This document shows positions 62,996 to 64,000 of a stretch of DNA of 64,000 nt, piece by piece. A program made the position numbers and the translations under genes. Source of the stretch: Cyclobacteriaceae bacterium (GTDB lineage Bacteria; Bacteroidota; Bacteroidia; Cytophagales; Cyclobacteriaceae); NCBI GenBank assembly GCA_013141055.1, contig JABFRS010000002.1, positions 558,001-622,000 on the forward strand, given 5' to 3'. The notes under the pieces are model-generated. The model was not told where the DNA came from, ran no database searches, and worked only from the letters and a program-made list of their open reading frames with translations. Position 1 is the stretch's first letter. Every line of letters starts with the position of its first letter.

Positions 62996-63792
62996 TACCC
63001 GATTTTCCCCCCTAACTCATTAATAAACTTCAAGGCTCCCGCTCCAGGATCCTTTTGCTCCATAAAAGTTTGTCCCATTAAAAAACCCCGGAATCCATAA
63101 CTTTTCAGTTCAACAATTGCCTGCACAGAATCAATCCCACTTTCAGAAATTTTTATTACTTCTTCCGGAATGATTCTCGCCAGCTGTTTGCTCGCTTCAA
63201 TACTTACTTCAAAAGTCTTCAGATTCCGATTGTTCACACCAATGATATCAACATTAGCATTTAGATTATTTATTAGCTCTTCCTCATTATGAACTTCCAT
63301 TAAAACTTCCAGGTGAAGAGAATGCGCCAGCGAGCAAAGACTTTTCAATTGATCCGGCGATAGCATTGCTGCAATGAGCAATATAACATCTGCCCCCATC
63401 GCTTTAGCTTCAATAATTTGGTACTCATCCAGAATAAAATCCTTTCGCAGGATGGGACATGCATTCACTTCTCTTCCATTGATCAGATCCTGACTATTTC
63501 CTCCAAAGAATTCTGAATCTGTAAGAATAGAAAGCGCTGATGCCCCTGCCGCTATATATCCCTGAGTGACTTCTTCGACTAAAACTTCAGCATTTATAAT
63601 TCCCTTTGAAGGTGACCTACGCTTGAATTCTGCTATTATGCCATGACGATCTTCTCTCAGCAATTCCTTTTTAAGTGAGATCGTTGGCCGCGTCCAATAC
63701 TTCATCTTCTCCAACATGACCTCCGGAGAAGCCAGCTTACGCTCAGCGATTTCCTTAAGTTTATACTCAACGATCTTATCAAGTATGTTCAT
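62995..63792 (-). CDS. trpC: Indole-3-glycerol phosphate synthase
   Basis: 265 residues. The catalytic Lys block is IIAEFKRRSPSKG, followed by ILTDSEFFGGN, LRKDFILDEYQI and the phosphate-binding loops SESGID and GQTFM. It closes the indole ring. Separate trpC and trpF genes, as here, are usual in Bacteroidota. Confidence 0.96.
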   Translation of the reverse strand: MNILDKIVEYKLKEIAERKLASPEVMLEKMKYWTRPTISLKKELLREDRHGIIAEFKRRSPSKGIINAEVLVEEVTQGYIAAGASALSILTDSEFFGGNSQDLINGREVNACPILRKDFILDEYQIIEAKAMGADVILLIAAMLSPDQLKSLCSLAHSLHLEVLMEVHNEEELINNLNANVDIIGVNNRNLKTFEVSIEASKQLARIIPEEVIKISESGIDSVQAIVELKSYGFRGFLMGQTFMEQKDPGAGALKFINELGGKIG

Positions 63793-64000
63793 TTTTCAAT
63801 AAGCTTTTTAAATGCAAGATGAGCCATTCCTGATTCAAGAGATTCCTTTGCTTTGCCGAAAGCGTTTTCCATGCCAGACTTACGATCCGCGCAATATAAT
63901 GCCATACCAGCATTTGCAATCACTACATTATTCTGAGCCTGAGTTCCCTCTCCTTTCAGAATTTTCAAAAAGATCTTTGCTGACTCCTCAACTGTTGATC
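63789..64000 (-). CDS. trpD: Anthranilate phosphoribosyltransferase, C-terminal part only
   Basis: The last ~70 residues are present, ending SGMAHLAFKKLIEK. NNVVIANAGMALYCADRKSG is the conserved end region of TrpD. The stop overlaps the trpC ATG (ATGA). The N-terminal part lies outside the right edge, as presumably do trpG and trpE. Confidence 0.9.
   Translation of the reverse strand, partial: STVEESAKIFLKILKGEGTQAQNNVVIANAGMALYCADRKSGMENAFGKAKESLESGMAHLAFKKLIEK

Overview
The window looks like a chromosomal segment of a Bacteroidota bacterium, most likely a free-living member of the Cytophagales. The signs are a UpxY-type NusG paralogue heading a surface-glycan locus, a BamA-like lipoprotein (TamL), Bat-type VWA/TPR proteins, a fused alpha/beta 2-oxo-acid dehydrogenase E1, a long-form PurC, many SPII lipoproteins and DinB-fold secreted proteins, few Shine-Dalgarno sequences, and TAnnTTTG-like boxes upstream of genes. 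No rRNA, CRISPR array or intact transposase is present. The assignment is inference from gene content.

Region 1 (1-24120, all minus strand) is one long surface-polysaccharide locus read right to left. It starts with a UpxY antiterminator and a winged-helix/nucleotidyltransferase-like regulator. The export machinery follows: Wza lipoprotein, Wzc-type tyrosine autokinase with a (GY)9 tail, Wzm permease and Wzt ATPase with a C-terminal glycan-binding domain. Then come sugar-modifying and sugar-transferring enzymes: hexapeptide acyltransferases, a TylF-type methyltransferase, two SDR epimerases, a DegT aminotransferase, a NeuD/PglD acyltransferase and three glycosyltransferase-type proteins. A three-gene adenylation domain/GNAT/acyl-carrier-protein set probably activates an amino acid for attachment to a sugar. 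An AsnB-like amidotransferase and the HisH/HisF2/WbpG acetamidino module follow, and the locus leaves the window through WbpB/WbpD-like genes for a diacetamido-uronic acid.

Region 2 (24.2-30.2 kb) holds a penicillin-acylase-family hydrolase, two small membrane/lipoprotein genes and an FtsX/MacB permease. Region 3 (30.4-34.7 kb) starts with tRNA-Ser(GCU), tRNA-Arg(UCU), tRNA-Pro(UGG) and a strong terminator. It continues as gene-poor, repeat-rich DNA: a degenerate 11-bp tandem array, two nested palindromic elements of the same architecture, and several copies of a dispersed repeat around a cupin gene and a DinB-fold gene.

Region 4 (34.7-53.5 kb) is mainly housekeeping: BatB/BatC, thiolase, a YwqK/MORN-repeat protein, PurC, a STAS protein, RNase Z, a YhhQ transporter, a SpoU methyltransferase, TamL, fused E1, a TPM/YgcG-like membrane protein and a DUF885 peptidase-like lipoprotein. 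Region 5 (53.5-59.1 kb) is a candidate inducible mutagenesis cassette: Pol IV, a 2H-phosphoesterase (2'-5' RNA ligase-like) and a short error-prone-type DnaE, preceded by a palindromic operator shared with a divergent ORF6N gene. Region 6 (59.1-64 kb, minus) is a trp operon, trpD(partial)-C-F-B-DUF1684-A-arsC-like, entering from the right edge.
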